DNA of 28,405 nucleotides from Chara braunii (lineage: Eukaryota > Streptophyta > Charophyceae > Charales > Characeae). The notes beneath the pieces were generated by a model. It did no database searches, was not told the origin of the DNA, and saw only the letters and a list, made by a program, of their open reading frames with translations. Every line of letters begins with the position of its first letter. Position 1 is the first letter of the stretch. Position numbers and translations under genes: made by a program. This document shows positions 1 through 9,090 of the stretch, piece after piece. The DNA is taken from positions 2,892,304 to 2,920,708 of the forward strand of contig BFEA01000129.1 of NCBI GenBank assembly GCA_003427395.1. The letters run 5' to 3'.

Positions 1-387
1 GGGGGGGGGGGGCAATATTTTGTAACAGATCTGGCTCCACTGGAACAAGACCTTGTGAGTGGTGGCATTCTCACGCCCTGAGGGGCTAGCAATCTCTTAA
101 ATGTATCTGACCGCATTGCTGCCTCGCCTAAGTCCTGAAATAACTAAAAAAGTCAAAGTGTGAGCATGTGCTGAGATTTTTTTTTTTGGGTGCTTTCGAA
201 TGGAGAATAGGGTTAGCCACGTGTCCGCTCTCCTTGTTGCCTGTTCTCTACAGACCGCCCTCTCAGATTTTTTGAAAGCCAAAGCTTGTTTCTGACAACT
301 GTCACTCAAAGGCTTGGACCCCACTGGCAGGCGGGTGGAAAAGCAGGTTGGCTGCAAAAAGACGGGCAGAGGAGTTTGGATAGAAAT

Positions 388-680
388 TTGATGTAGCTTA
401 GTGGTTAGAGCACCCGTTGGAAATGCACATTGTGGTAAGAGGTTGCGGTTTCAAACTCCGCAGCCTTGCGCATGGACATCGAGAGGGCATTAGAATGATG
501 CACGGCTGGACACACACCTCCTTGGGATGAAGCAGGTAAGTTATTACAGACACTGCCTGCCGACCACCCAAGGAGTAGTCCATGGTTGTTGTATGTGGGG
601 ACTGGGCGATGGTGGGTATCCTGATGTTCTTGGTTGACGGGGTTGTCATGAGACTGCTGGGCGGTTCGCATAGTCCCGTT
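388..680 (+). mobile_element. tRNA-derived SINE-like sequence (head clear, 3' end undefined)
   Basis: At 392-412 the sequence TGTAGCTTAGTGGTTAGAGCA fits a tRNA D-arm and pol III A box; GCTT and GAGC can pair around an AGTGGTTA loop. About 40 nt further on, GTTTCAAACTC (near 449-459) fits a B box, with a TTCAAAC T-loop and GCGG/CCGC pairing beside it. The acceptor and anticodon stems do not pair convincingly, so this is a tRNA-derived head and not a functional tRNA gene. The downstream body to about 680 has no coding potential. No poly-A tail or target-site duplication was found, so the right boundary is a guess. Confidence 0.42.
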
Positions 681-1080
681 TACTCAAGCCCAGCATAGCA
701 CAACTGCAGAGTATTTCACAGTGTATGTCAATAGGTTAGGTCACTTGCAGAACTCACATAAGGTCTTCTGTTCTATACCAGACTGGCAGACTGTAACTTA
801 GGGCTGGTCATCCTCTTAGTACGTGGTCAAAGGATTGAGGCTGGCATAGCAGTTCCTTAGTACGGGATGTCGGGAGTGTCAAGATATAGTACACTTTACC
901 GCAGGGCCGGAACGAGCTCCAGGGACATACGAGGTAACAGAGGATTGTCTGCTCTCATATTACCATACAACACAGGGCCTAGAGATTATCTAGGAACTGA
1001 CATTTCGTTAAAATTGACATTTTTTACTTTTTTCGCAAAATTGAACTTTGTCAATTTCATCTATGTTTTTTTGTGGAAAT
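681..1080. other. Unassigned AT-rich sequence
   Basis: No convincing ORF, RNA gene or repeat was recognised. The last part (about 1000-1080) is T-rich and runs into the 191-bp tandem duplication. Confidence 0.4.
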
Positions 1081-1411
1081 GAGTGACTTCCTTCTTTGCA
1101 GTAATGGCTACCCTCGCATTGTGATGGTATACCATATCCCATTAGATAGTAGGATCATCTATCATAGTCCATGCACCACAACTATGGTATGGTATATCCT
1201 CTATCGTAAGAGTCCATCATACAACATACATCATCATATGTCGGTCCTAGTTCACAACCATACTTATGTTTGAGTGACTTCCTTCTCTGCAGTGATGGCT
1301 ACCATCACATGTTCTTAGTATACCATATCCCATAAGAAAAATACCATACACCACAACTATGGTCCCTTATATCCTCTATTGTACGAGTCCATCATACAAC
1401 ATACATCATCA
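1081..1411. repeat. Imperfect tandem duplication, period about 191 bp
   Basis: Copy 1 starts GAGTGACTTCCTTCT at 1081 and copy 2 repeats it at 1272. Both then contain variants of GATGGCTACC, TATACCATATCCCAT, CACCACAACTATGGT, TATATCCTCTAT and AGTCCATCATACAACATAC. Copy 2 is shorter (about 140 bp) through internal deletions. No protein reading frame is conserved across both copies. Confidence 0.8.
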
Positions 1412-1600
1412 ACGAGTAGTGTGAGTCCAAATGATATTATGCCAATGTCCTTCGTGAATTTCTTCAAAGGCTTTCCAATTCGTCTCCATTTTCTTCGGTG
1501 TATAATAATATGAGAGGATACCCACAACCTATCGAAGGCTCTGAACTATTATCAGTTACGACAACACTGAACGAATACGATGGAATTTCAAATTTGCAAA
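1412..1600. other. Unassigned flank downstream of the Ulp1-like pseudogene
   Basis: No ORF or repeat was recognised. It would be the 3' flank or 3' UTR of the minus-strand peptidase copy ending at 1601. Confidence 0.35.
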
Positions 1601-2505
1601 TCACGAAGCTATAGAGTCTATTGCGATCCTTCGTCTAATGCCCTGTATGTCGTCCATTGTGAAATTGAATGGCGGCACCTTGCCTCTCGCCAGAAGAGAT
1701 GCATAAGTGAGCATGAACACTCCGCACTGACTCGCGTCCTCCTGTTTCGGAATGCCCTTCACTTCCAAAGTGTGTTCGAAGCATGATACGTCTATTGGTC
1801 GGTCTGCTGCGTTGAGCGCTCTAGTAAAAATCGCGCGAAGTAGCCTGTCACCTGTTCAGCTAACTTCGTGTTCGTATCCATTGCATCATAATACTCTATC
1901 ACATTCCGTCGACGGTCGGCGGCAACAAGTGTCCAATGTTTCTTTTTCGTATCGTGATATGGTGCTAGGAACAACTCCGTGTCTTCTATGATGACATCCC
2001 GAAACCATCTAGCAACTTTGTCATACTTATATTCCATGTTCTTGCCTAGAAGTTTAGTAAAAAAGTATGAGCTATATGCAGCTGTGACGGGGATCGTCCT
2101 CGTGCTACATACATTGGACTTGTCAAACGGATTGTCACATTCCTGATGAAATGTTCTGCAATTGTTGTCATGCATACTCATTTTCATGTAGAAATTCACA
2201 ATGTTGTCGTTCAACCACTCGTTCTCGTTCATGAGGACGCTTAAATCATGCACGGTGAATAACAGTTGCTCTCGAGTAGCTTCATTCTTTGTGCTTGTCA
2301 ATGTTTTCGTATTATTCAGCTTTATACTCATGTGACGTATTGCCTCTTCTTCGGTCTCATTGAGGGTGTCCATTGCTAAGTGAATAGTCCATCCATGTAC
2401 ACAGCTGCGTTCGCCTTCATTGCACTGGTTAAATGCATCACCGAACAACAATTTGAACTGTTTGTTGTTAATGTCTGTTTGCACTACGCGCCGAGGTGTG
2501 TTTTG
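1601..2505 (-). pseudogene. Ulp1/SENP-like cysteine peptidase (family C48), frameshifted
   Basis: Ulp1-type (C48) peptidases process SUMO or ubiquitin-like conjugates in eukaryotes; related domains are also common in plant and algal DNA transposons. The main frame runs from the microsatellite edge near 2505 down to a TAG at 1792. It contains the family's WLND entry motif (codons near 2215), the catalytic His in KKHWTLV and the Asp in EYYDAMD. The active-site Cys is absent from that frame. One base out of register and just past the stop, minus 1715-1729 encodes QCGVF, preceded by an IPKQEDAS stretch and followed by a helical tail ending at TGA 1601-1603. A single-base indel near 1790-1800 therefore separates His/Asp from Cys. 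The N-terminal Ser-Leu and Thr-His runs of the open frame are only translated microsatellite. The start is unknown. The acidic linker and methyltransferase-like segments upstream on the same strand suggest this was the C-terminal domain of a larger protein. Confidence 0.78.
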
Positions 2506-2570
<65 letters not shown>

Positions 2571-2586
2571 TGAGAGAGAAAGAGAG

Positions 2587-2666
<80 letters not shown>

Positions 2667-2736
2667 AGAGAGAGAGAGAGAGAGAGACCATTGCCGATTG
2701 TAAGAGAGAGAGAGAGAGAGAGAGACCATTGCCGAC
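2506..2736. repeat. Compound microsatellite (TG)n(AG)n
   Basis: (TG)n at 2506-2556 switches directly to (AG)n from 2557. The AG tract has interruptions: ATTGTAAGAG occurs three times, and ACCATTGCCGA twice, 38 bp apart (2687, 2725). It lies between the linker ORF and the Ulp1-like ORF of the minus-strand element, so it is either in an intron of that gene or a later expansion that broke it. Confidence 0.95.
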
Positions 2737-2967
2737 AGAGAAAGATTCGCCACCATCCTTTTCCCATTAAAATATTGCTTAATTAATAAACTGTCGTTCT
2801 TCCTGCTCAAACGGATCGTTGAAAAACTTAATGGAATATTACACAACTTCCAGCACTTTTTGTCGATCGACGTCATCGAATGAGAAATTGAACTTGGGAG
2901 TATTCCATTGAGCACCGACAACCGAACCTCTTGTACACCCTTCTATCTATATTCATCCTCATGCATA
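2737..2967. other. Spacer between two microsatellites
   Basis: No supported coding sequence on either strand. Apparent ORFs here are extensions of the flanking dinucleotide repeats. Confidence 0.4.
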
Positions 2968-3012
2968 AACACACACACACACTCTCTAACACACACTTTC
3001 TAACACACACAA

Positions 3013-3043
<31 letters not shown>

Positions 3044-3285
3044 CACACACACACTATGACACACATACACACACGCACACACACACACACACACTGTGAC
3101 ACACACACACACATACACACACTGTGACACACACACACACACACTGTGACACATACACACACACACACACACACACATACACACACACACACACGCATAG
3201 ACACACACACACGAAACATTCATACATACACACATATACGCTCAAACACATACGCATATGCACATACACACACCCACACACACAC
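2968..3285. repeat. (CA)n microsatellite with CTGTGACACACA higher-order interruptions
   Basis: A long AC/CA tract in which short (CA)n runs are separated by recurring TGTGACA and ATACACACA steps. It also sits inside the span of the minus-strand methyltransferase-like/Ulp1 element. Cys-Val and Thr-His ORFs across it are artefacts of the repeat. Confidence 0.93.
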
Positions 3286-3522
3286 GTCACTGCACATGCA
3301 TGCATATGCATGTGTGCTATGCTGCTTTCTTCTTCCTGCCTCTCTTTGAGCGCCGCACACCACATTCCTCTTTTTCCTCTCTCGCTTCACGCTTCGGACT
3401 GCACCTTCCCTCACTCCCATCATGCAAAGCATGGTCCATTTGTGTTGGCTTGGCTAATCACAACGTTCTTCCTTCACTATGTGACTTTCCTCTGTTCTCA
3501 CCTGATTGCTCGATCAAGTTGA

Positions 3523-4587
3523 TCATACTCGAGTTGCTGCCACCGGATCACGATAGGAAGCTTCCTTTCCCAAACCATCGCCGCTGTCCACGTCCATGTC
3601 ATGTTCGAGGTTCGCATCCGCATCGCCTTCCTTATCATCATCTCCCACTTCACGACCATGTGTCATACGAACTCCCTCCATACCACCACCTTCTTCCCTC
3701 TCCATTGAGTCTGGGGCTATCTGTGAGCCAGAGCTAGTGCATACCACGTGCACAAGTTTGTCCCCCTCATCTCTGTCATCCGCTAAAGGCTCGGTAGTGT
3801 CCCTCGGGTTTGCTCCTCCGAATACCAGTGCATCTCCCACATCGTGCTCCCCCCCACCCTGTCCTCCATGTAACGACATCCCTATGTCGGCTGCCGAAAG
3901 TGTGTCTCCCACTCCACTGGGCACCCGTTGGGCACCCCTATCTCCGACATCTCCCGCATCTTCGTCGGTTGTGGCCTTCTTTTCCCCCTGTTCCTTTGTA
4001 TTTCCTGCCCCTTCCCCACCGCATCCCGGACCTGCTGTCTTTTCCCTTGGCACCGCACCAACGCCCTCAGAAAACGGCGTTCTTAGTAGCTCATCAACTG
4101 ATGCCTCATGAGTTCCCTGTTCTTTACATTCGACGTCCTTCCTCTCACGCCCTTCCTTTTCAGCGACACTCGTCTTAACGGCTCCTTCTCTAGTCCCATT
4201 TAAACTCTTACACTGTCGGATATTCTCTTCCATGGCTTGAGTGCACCCCACCAATATGTCACTGTCGAACAGTTGTTCTGTCTGACAACAATCCAATGTC
4301 CATCTGATCTGTCCTCGTGAAGGGCTCGATTTTCTCTCATAGAAAGCAGCGCAATACTCCTGAAGATTGTTTTGAAGCAGCGATTCAAAAACATAGTTCA
4401 CCTTTTCGCTGATATCTTGCTCTCCTGCACCCTTGTTCGCCTGCAGCACGCGCAACAACAACTGTTCCTTTGCAGTCTCAAGGAACTTACTCCTGCTTAG
4501 TCTCTTCTTGAATATCCACTTCCCTCTGACTCGGACAGCCATGTGCCATTTGCCATCAACCACACATGGCTCGAAAAGACCCGGATG
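3523..4587 (-). pseudogene. Acidic/Gly-rich linker segment of the methyltransferase-like/Ulp1 element
   Basis: An open minus frame of about 355 codons between a TGA (4588-4590) and the stop at 3523. Its first 45 residues look structured and basic, with VDGKWHMAV, RGKWIFKK and a KFLETAKEQLLL helix. The rest is low-complexity, rich in Gly, Glu and Asp, and looks like a disordered linker. No family was recognised. It is in the same frame as the 86-codon segment just upstream; only the one TGA divides them, and peptide character continues across it (VYKWGHH before, HPGLFEPCVV after). No ATG supports an independent start; the GTG at 4563 is not credible in a eukaryote. I read it as the middle of a once-continuous protein. 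Confidence 0.5.
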
Positions 4588-4905
4588 TCATATGATGTGA
4601 TGGCCCCATTTGTACACCTCAGTCTCTGTGAACTTGGTGTCCAAAAAGTGAGGTCCCCCTTTGCTCTCCTTCATGTGACTTTCGATTTCATCTCCAGGAG
4701 TTAGATCTTTGTCTTCGTCATCTGGACTGTGGAACAGCGGATTGTCATCCAGACCCATGTCATCCTCCCCAGGGTCTGCGTCGTCATGTTCACCATGAGT
4801 TTGGTTCTCTGTTGGCATTTCCATTACTTGGTCGAACATTTGCCACATCAGCGTTGGAAACCCTGGGGCGCCTCTCTTGTCTTTCCATTTCGAAGTGCTT
4901 GCCTC
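4588..4905 (-). pseudogene. Short acidic segment joining methyltransferase-like and linker parts
   Basis: This minus frame gives GAPGFPTLMWQMFDQ followed by an Asp/Glu-rich stretch and KFTETEVYKWGHH, and ends at TGA 4588-4590. An ATG at 4846-4848 overlaps the upstream stop, but the frame is open well before that ATG and looks coding there too (SKWKDKRGAPGF). A one-base frameshift somewhere around 4900-4990 (the C8 run at 4985-4992 and the short C run at 4959-4963 are candidates) explains this better than a separate small gene. Confidence 0.45.
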
Positions 4906-6866
4906 GGTACCATCTCCTGCGGTGTGAGCTGGGCGGTCTTGCAGCTGGCCATTGTCGGTCCCCCGACTTCAAGCACCACCGGGTCCCCCCCCGATAAGGA
5001 CCCGGTGCGCATGTTCTCGTCAGCTGCGTGATTTCTTGCATTAGGCAGCGGCAGGTGGATCTCGTCATCATCGGTATCCTCCTCACTGTCCATTATATCG
5101 AAACGGTCTTCAGGGTCCAACGCTTTGTTATAAATCCTTGCGTCGATGCGGCGCATTTTTCTGTCGAACCACAGGTCCTCGCAACGTGCCAGAAATATCT
5201 CGATTGCACTAATCTTGGCGTCGTGGTAGCGCTGGAGGTGTTGGAGAGCGACGACTTTTCTAGCAACGTAATTAGTCTCCGTTCGTGTATCAGGAGCATT
5301 GCAGAACAAGTACTTCCACAAAAATTCTCTCTTCTTCCCGAGTTTCAGGAACATGTCCCGGTCCGACCGATGCTGAGTTTTGGGCCGCTCGAAGTGACAA
5401 CGACTTTTGGAATTATGGACGAGGCGATCAATAAACGCGGAACAAAATTCGAGCATGGTGGTAGAGCCCTCACATGCCACCACATGACGACCAGATCGAA
5501 GCAAGTCCCAAACTGACCCAGACTGGACGTTGCCCAGAAGAAGCACAACCTCCCCCTCCTTCGAAAACCATGAACACAACTCCTTCATTCTTGCTGACTC
5601 TCTCTCCCAAACCCCATAAACAGGTTTGTCTTCGCCGGCCACGCCGATGTGCTGTTGTGTGCAACGGATGAACATATCCTCCTCGCAGTTAGTGTCAAAA
5701 AACACATTATCACGTTTGGACGAGACGATGACTTTTTTGAAGTCATTGCCCGTGTCGTGCAACACAATCGTCATTGATTCGCGGCTCCTCAATGAAAGAT
5801 TCCCAAGGGGGACACATGAGGATGGTTGCGTGCCATGATGTCGCCGCCAGCGGCCCGGAAGAACTTTCACACCCCCCCACCTAAAGATGTTCCTCAGAAT
5901 GTAGTCCTCGCCCTTCAATCCACTAAAAATGATGAGTGTCCAGTGTGTCCCACACAGAGCCATCATCATTTGCTGAAGTTCCACAAACCTCTGCTCCGTC
6001 CATGAATCCAGGTTCTTGTGGGGAGCCAGGTCCAGCACCGCAAGGTGACAACTCAATTTCTTCGCAGCACGAGTCAGATCCTCTGTCGGTTGCAGCCCAT
6101 CCAACAGCGCCATGCACAAAGGCAAATACGTTGTATTACACTTCCGCTTATCCCACAATATATGATGTGCATTTGCGTTGACGCGCTGAAGCTCGTCCTT
6201 CAACTGGCTCACCGCTCCCATTATCTCATGCAGAAACAGTTTGAGGAAGTACGGACACTCAATATACATTTCAGTCGTCACCTTGTACCCCCCCACATTC
6301 CCCTGTCCCAACTTCCCCTCATCCACCCCCCTCAGTCGTTTTGGCTCGTTGTTCGTTCTGTTAACTGGAAGTTTAATCTTCTTCTTCTCCCATTTCTCTT
6401 TCGTCAACCCGTGCGGCTCAAATCTCTTCATAATATCATCATACCCGATGAAGAAATCGTCATTCCACTCACGTTGTCCCCTCCGTTCCGACTTGAAGAG
6501 CACGTAGTTGAACATGCGCACCATGTATCCCTCCCTGTGCACTTCTGTGTAGAGGTCGCTCATGTTCATCAGTTTCTTTACGAATGTCCTGCCGGTGGTG
6601 ACAACGACCTTCCCTGCCAAAATCAAATCCAATGCCATCTCCTTCTCCCTGGCAGTGAAATCCCCGAACACTTTCCAAGCGCTCGCCGGAGGGTCATGAA
6701 CACACACATAGTACCCATTCGGACTTTTGTTCAACTGCTCGTAGTACACCTGTTCCTTTTTCCGTTTCACTGTTTTGGCAGCTGGACCTACACCGGACAC
6801 CTCGCCCGGCCTCCCCTGTTGATCAACCGGCCTGACTCCATCCTGGCCAGGCAATTCTCCTTTCTC
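4848..6866 (-). pseudogene. Methyltransferase-like protein segment (permuted N4/N6 DNA-MTase fold suspected), 668 codons
   Basis: The longest uninterrupted frame of the 1.6-7.1 kb element. Counting from codon 6854, residues 50-170 resemble a DNA- or chromatin-binding N-terminal part (WKVFGDF, FVKKL, EGYMVRMFNY). Residues 272-312 have the layout of DNA amino-methyltransferase motif IV and the strand after it: hydrophobic strand, DLAPHK where DPPY is expected, a Trp at 285, a long helix, then GTHWTLIIFSG. Residues 410-480 look like the permuted SAM-binding half: KPVYGVWER, a GEVVLLLG strand, a QSGS turn where GSG is expected, then LLRSGRHVVACEGS, a good match to motifs I-II. Order IV before I is that of beta-class N4/N6 enzymes. 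DPPY and the FxGxG loop are both altered, so it may be inactive. The tail is acidic. The TTG at 6854 is not a real start: the frame extends upstream to a TGA at 6867-6869. Confidence 0.5.
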
Positions 6867-7141
6867 TCACATGTCGAAGAACCGGTTCGCCAACTGCCAC
6901 ACTGCGTTGCCAGTGGTGGCAAGGCACATGAATGGCCTCAAGAGGTTGGACCAATTACGGACAAATTTATTGTTCAGCGACTGATTCCACAGCTCGGGGT
7001 CTGGTGTGTCATCTGTATCGCTTTGCGCAGGAAAGCGTGATAGTTCTGCTGCTGCGCCACCTTGTCATCTTTTGTTTTCGCCAGATGCCAGTCACCCTTC
7101 GGGCATTTCATATGCTGCCACAACCCTCTTCTTGCGGTGAA
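6867..7141 (-). pseudogene. Zinc-finger-like N-terminal fragment of the same element, cut by the retrotransposon
   Basis: Two overlapping minus frames look coding. The first begins at the junction with the gypsy LTR (7141) with FTARRGLWQHMKCPKGDWH and continues through KTKDDKVAQQQNYHAF. It looks like the back half of a zinc finger (His and Cys ligands) missing its first Cys pair, which would lie beyond the junction. About 7015 the coding character moves by one base to a frame reading DTDDTPDPELWNQ, FVRNWSNLL and VWQLANRFFDM. That frame then meets TGA 6867-6869, after which it is in register with the methyltransferase-like segment. The finger class (BED-like or other) is not determinable. Confidence 0.45.
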
Positions 7142-7392
7142 CCCTGGTTTGTAGCCTGAGTTTTAGGGCAGGGCAAAAGTCATGAGGGCCCAAAATGGCC
7201 CTTCGTTTGAGGCTGAAAAGACTCTGGGCCAAAATGGCCCTATTTTAGCCTGAAACGAAATGGTAGGGTCTGCAGGCCCTCGTTTCAGCTTCCTGGCTCA
7301 AACCGGGGCCTGTAAGCCCTATTTTTTAGGCTTTTCGGCTTGAGAATGCGGAACGGGCCCTGCAGGCCCGTGTGGCTAGGCAGTATGCCACA
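7140..7392 (-). repeat. Truncated 3' LTR of the gypsy element
   Basis: On the minus strand it starts TGTGGCATACTG directly after the polypurine tract and matches 15978-16231 throughout, including many short GGGCCC/GGCCCT palindromes. Similarity ends at AACCC (7140-7144), where the 5' LTR continues for another 1.5 kb and this copy changes to the zinc-finger fragment. The terminal part of the LTR is therefore missing. Confidence 0.8.
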
Positions 7393-7405
7393 CCCCCCCT
7401 CCTTG
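7393..7405 (-). other. Polypurine tract (plus-strand primer) of the gypsy element
   Basis: The minus strand reads AAGGAGGGGGGG and is followed at once by TGTGGC, the start of the 3' LTR. An all-purine run directly before TG is the expected position and composition for a PPT. Confidence 0.75.
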
Positions 7406-7512
7406 AAAGACCGAGCTTACCTGCGAGGGCGAAGCTGTCTGTCTGAGGGAGGGACCACAGTCCGGGTGGGTGGGGCCGGTTGTGAAGCTTGCTTAGCTGA
7501 CCTTTGCTTCTC

Positions 7513-8150
7513 TTAGTGAGCGTAGGTCAACGGTGCAGATGCTTTCAACTCCGCGCCTGAAATCCACCCAGTGTCATCGGGATCGCATGCTCTGAATGTA
7601 ACTTTGTACTGTCGAGGCTTGTTGCCGTACTTGCGATCCGCGACGACGCGGTCAACTTCCTGATAGCCATCCATAGAAGGAGGGTCCTGCGATCGTCGGC
7701 CCAGGACGTCGTCGCTCTTGGCTGGTGTATAAGTCGCCAGCTTCAAGGCGTGAAAGACTGGATGGACGGTCAGATGTGGGGGAATCTTGACCATAAATGA
7801 GGGGCCATCGGGCTCATCGCCCGCGGATGATGTCATAGCCCATAGTCCAAACCACTTGGGAAGTAGTTTGCGTGAGACATCTTGTTCCAGTGCAAACTCT
7901 TCCGAGGTGGCCCAAACTCGATCCTCGGCGCAGATGGGACATGGCATGCGACGCCTGTTGGCTTGCTGCTGCATGCGGACTTGAGCCTTTTGCATATTTG
8001 CGCGGGCTTTAGCCAGCAATTCCCTGTACTTTTGGACGAAAGGGGGAGAGCAAGCGGTGCTGACGTCGGCTGGTCGTGGGAGGAGAAGATCGACAAAGAA
8101 TTAGCCTTACAGTCCACTTTTGTGTAGCTCAAACAGAGTTACGCTGATCA
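7513..8150 (-). pseudogene. gypsy integrase C-terminus and chromodomain-like tail
   Basis: The minus frame ending at 7513 contains LAKARANMQKAQ, a KLLPKWFGLW stretch equal to the GPY/F integrase C-terminal module (usually KLxPRxxGPF), PPHLTVHPVFHALKL, then EVDRVVADRK, QYKVTF and DDTGWISGAEL. The last block follows the chromodomain pattern (EVExIxxxR, YxVKWxGY, WEPxxxL). Known chromovirus chromodomains help target integration to heterochromatin; here two aromatic-cage positions look altered (KVTF in place of KWKG-type sequence). The reading frame is broken at the upper end, where the integrase core joins (about 7990-8150). Confidence 0.72.
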
Positions 8151-8179
8151 CCGGGTGCACTGAAGTGTTGTAGGCGAAC

Positions 8180-9090
8180 TCGATGTCGAGGAGGCGATCA
8201 TCCCAATCTTTCTGATCCGAACGAATGAGCGTACGAAGCATCATCTGAGCAGTCTGATGTGCCCACTCCGTTTGCCCGTCCGTTTATGGATGCCGAGCCG
8301 AACTTGGTTTCATGTTCGTGTCGTACTCCTGCATGAGAGATGTCCAGAAGACCCTTATGCAGCGGGTGTCGCGGTCGTTGACGATGTCTCTCGGCACACC
8401 GTTTCCGCAGATCCATCCAGTGTGCAAAAGGCGCGCCAGCTCGGGAGCCGTAGAGTAGTACTTGCAGGGAAGAAAACGCGCATACTTACTCAAATGGTCC
8501 ACAACCGTGAGAATGTCATCGTGCCGAGGCGGTCACAGGGAAACGGTCCGGTAACGTTCATAGCAATGGAGATGTCGGGCTCCCCTAAAATCGGCATTGG
8601 GCGCAACTCGCCATAAGGGTTGCGGTTGCGGGGTTTGCTACGCCGGCAAACTTCGCAAGAGTCGCAATACCAAGTGACATCGGTGATGAGATCGGACCAA
8701 CGGAATCGTTGTCGAAGTCGTGCAATCGTTTGATTGATTTCGAGATGGCCGACCAGTCGCGAGTCGTAGTACTCGCCGAGTAGACGAGTTTGAAAGTGAC
8801 AGTTGCGTGGAACACAGAGTAAGTTCTTGCCTCTCGAGTGGAGGAGCAAGTATTCGTTGACGATGCGATAATGGCTGGCCGGCGGGTGATCCGAAGATAG
8901 CTGCACATACAACGTGGCAAACTCTAGATCCGACTCAAAGTCTCTGATGAAGTGTTGCTAGATGTCCTCGTCGAACGTGAAAGCATGATGTGTCATAGCA
9001 CAAAGATCAGGTCGCCATGAGAGTGCATCTGCTGCGCGATTTGAGAGGCCGTCAACATGTTTCGGTGTGAAGTCTAATTGGTCAATGAAG
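8180..9090 (-). pseudogene. gypsy integrase (zinc-binding domain and catalytic core), inactivated
   Basis: Minus frames between 9090 and 8180 read through the H2C2 domain: GHLEINQTI followed by CDSCEVCRRSK, with the first His apparently replaced (YYDSRLVGH). The core follows. Its first catalytic Asp is Asn (AMNVTGPFP, expected MDxxGP). The second Asp is kept (IVNDRDTRC). Near the third acid the sequence is ARHP, TAA stop at about 8284-8286, then TDGQTEW, so the Glu codon is kept beyond a nonsense codon. Several stops and shifts separate the pieces. It would integrate retrotransposon cDNA if intact. Confidence 0.78.

Noticed and set aside
388-470. Functional tRNA gene
   Set aside because: Acceptor and anticodon stems do not pair and the T-stem has a mismatch; only the promoter boxes are preserved.
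2380-3365. Several Cys-Val, Thr-His, Ser-Leu and Arg-Glu frames
   Set aside because: Direct translations of dinucleotide microsatellites.
3596-4111. 171-codon Ser/Pro-rich plus frame
   Set aside because: Mirror of the Gly/Glu/Asp-rich linker on the minus strand; composition only.
4848-6866. Bacterial or viral contamination as the source of the methyltransferase-like ORF
   Set aside because: It is continuous with a eukaryotic-type Ulp1 peptidase and eukaryotic microsatellites, with no change in surroundings.
6018-7040. 340-codon plus-strand open frame
   Set aside because: It lies antisense to the methyltransferase-like and zinc-finger segments, is rich in His, Leu and Pro, and has no recognisable motif. 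The minus strand shows clear protein character.
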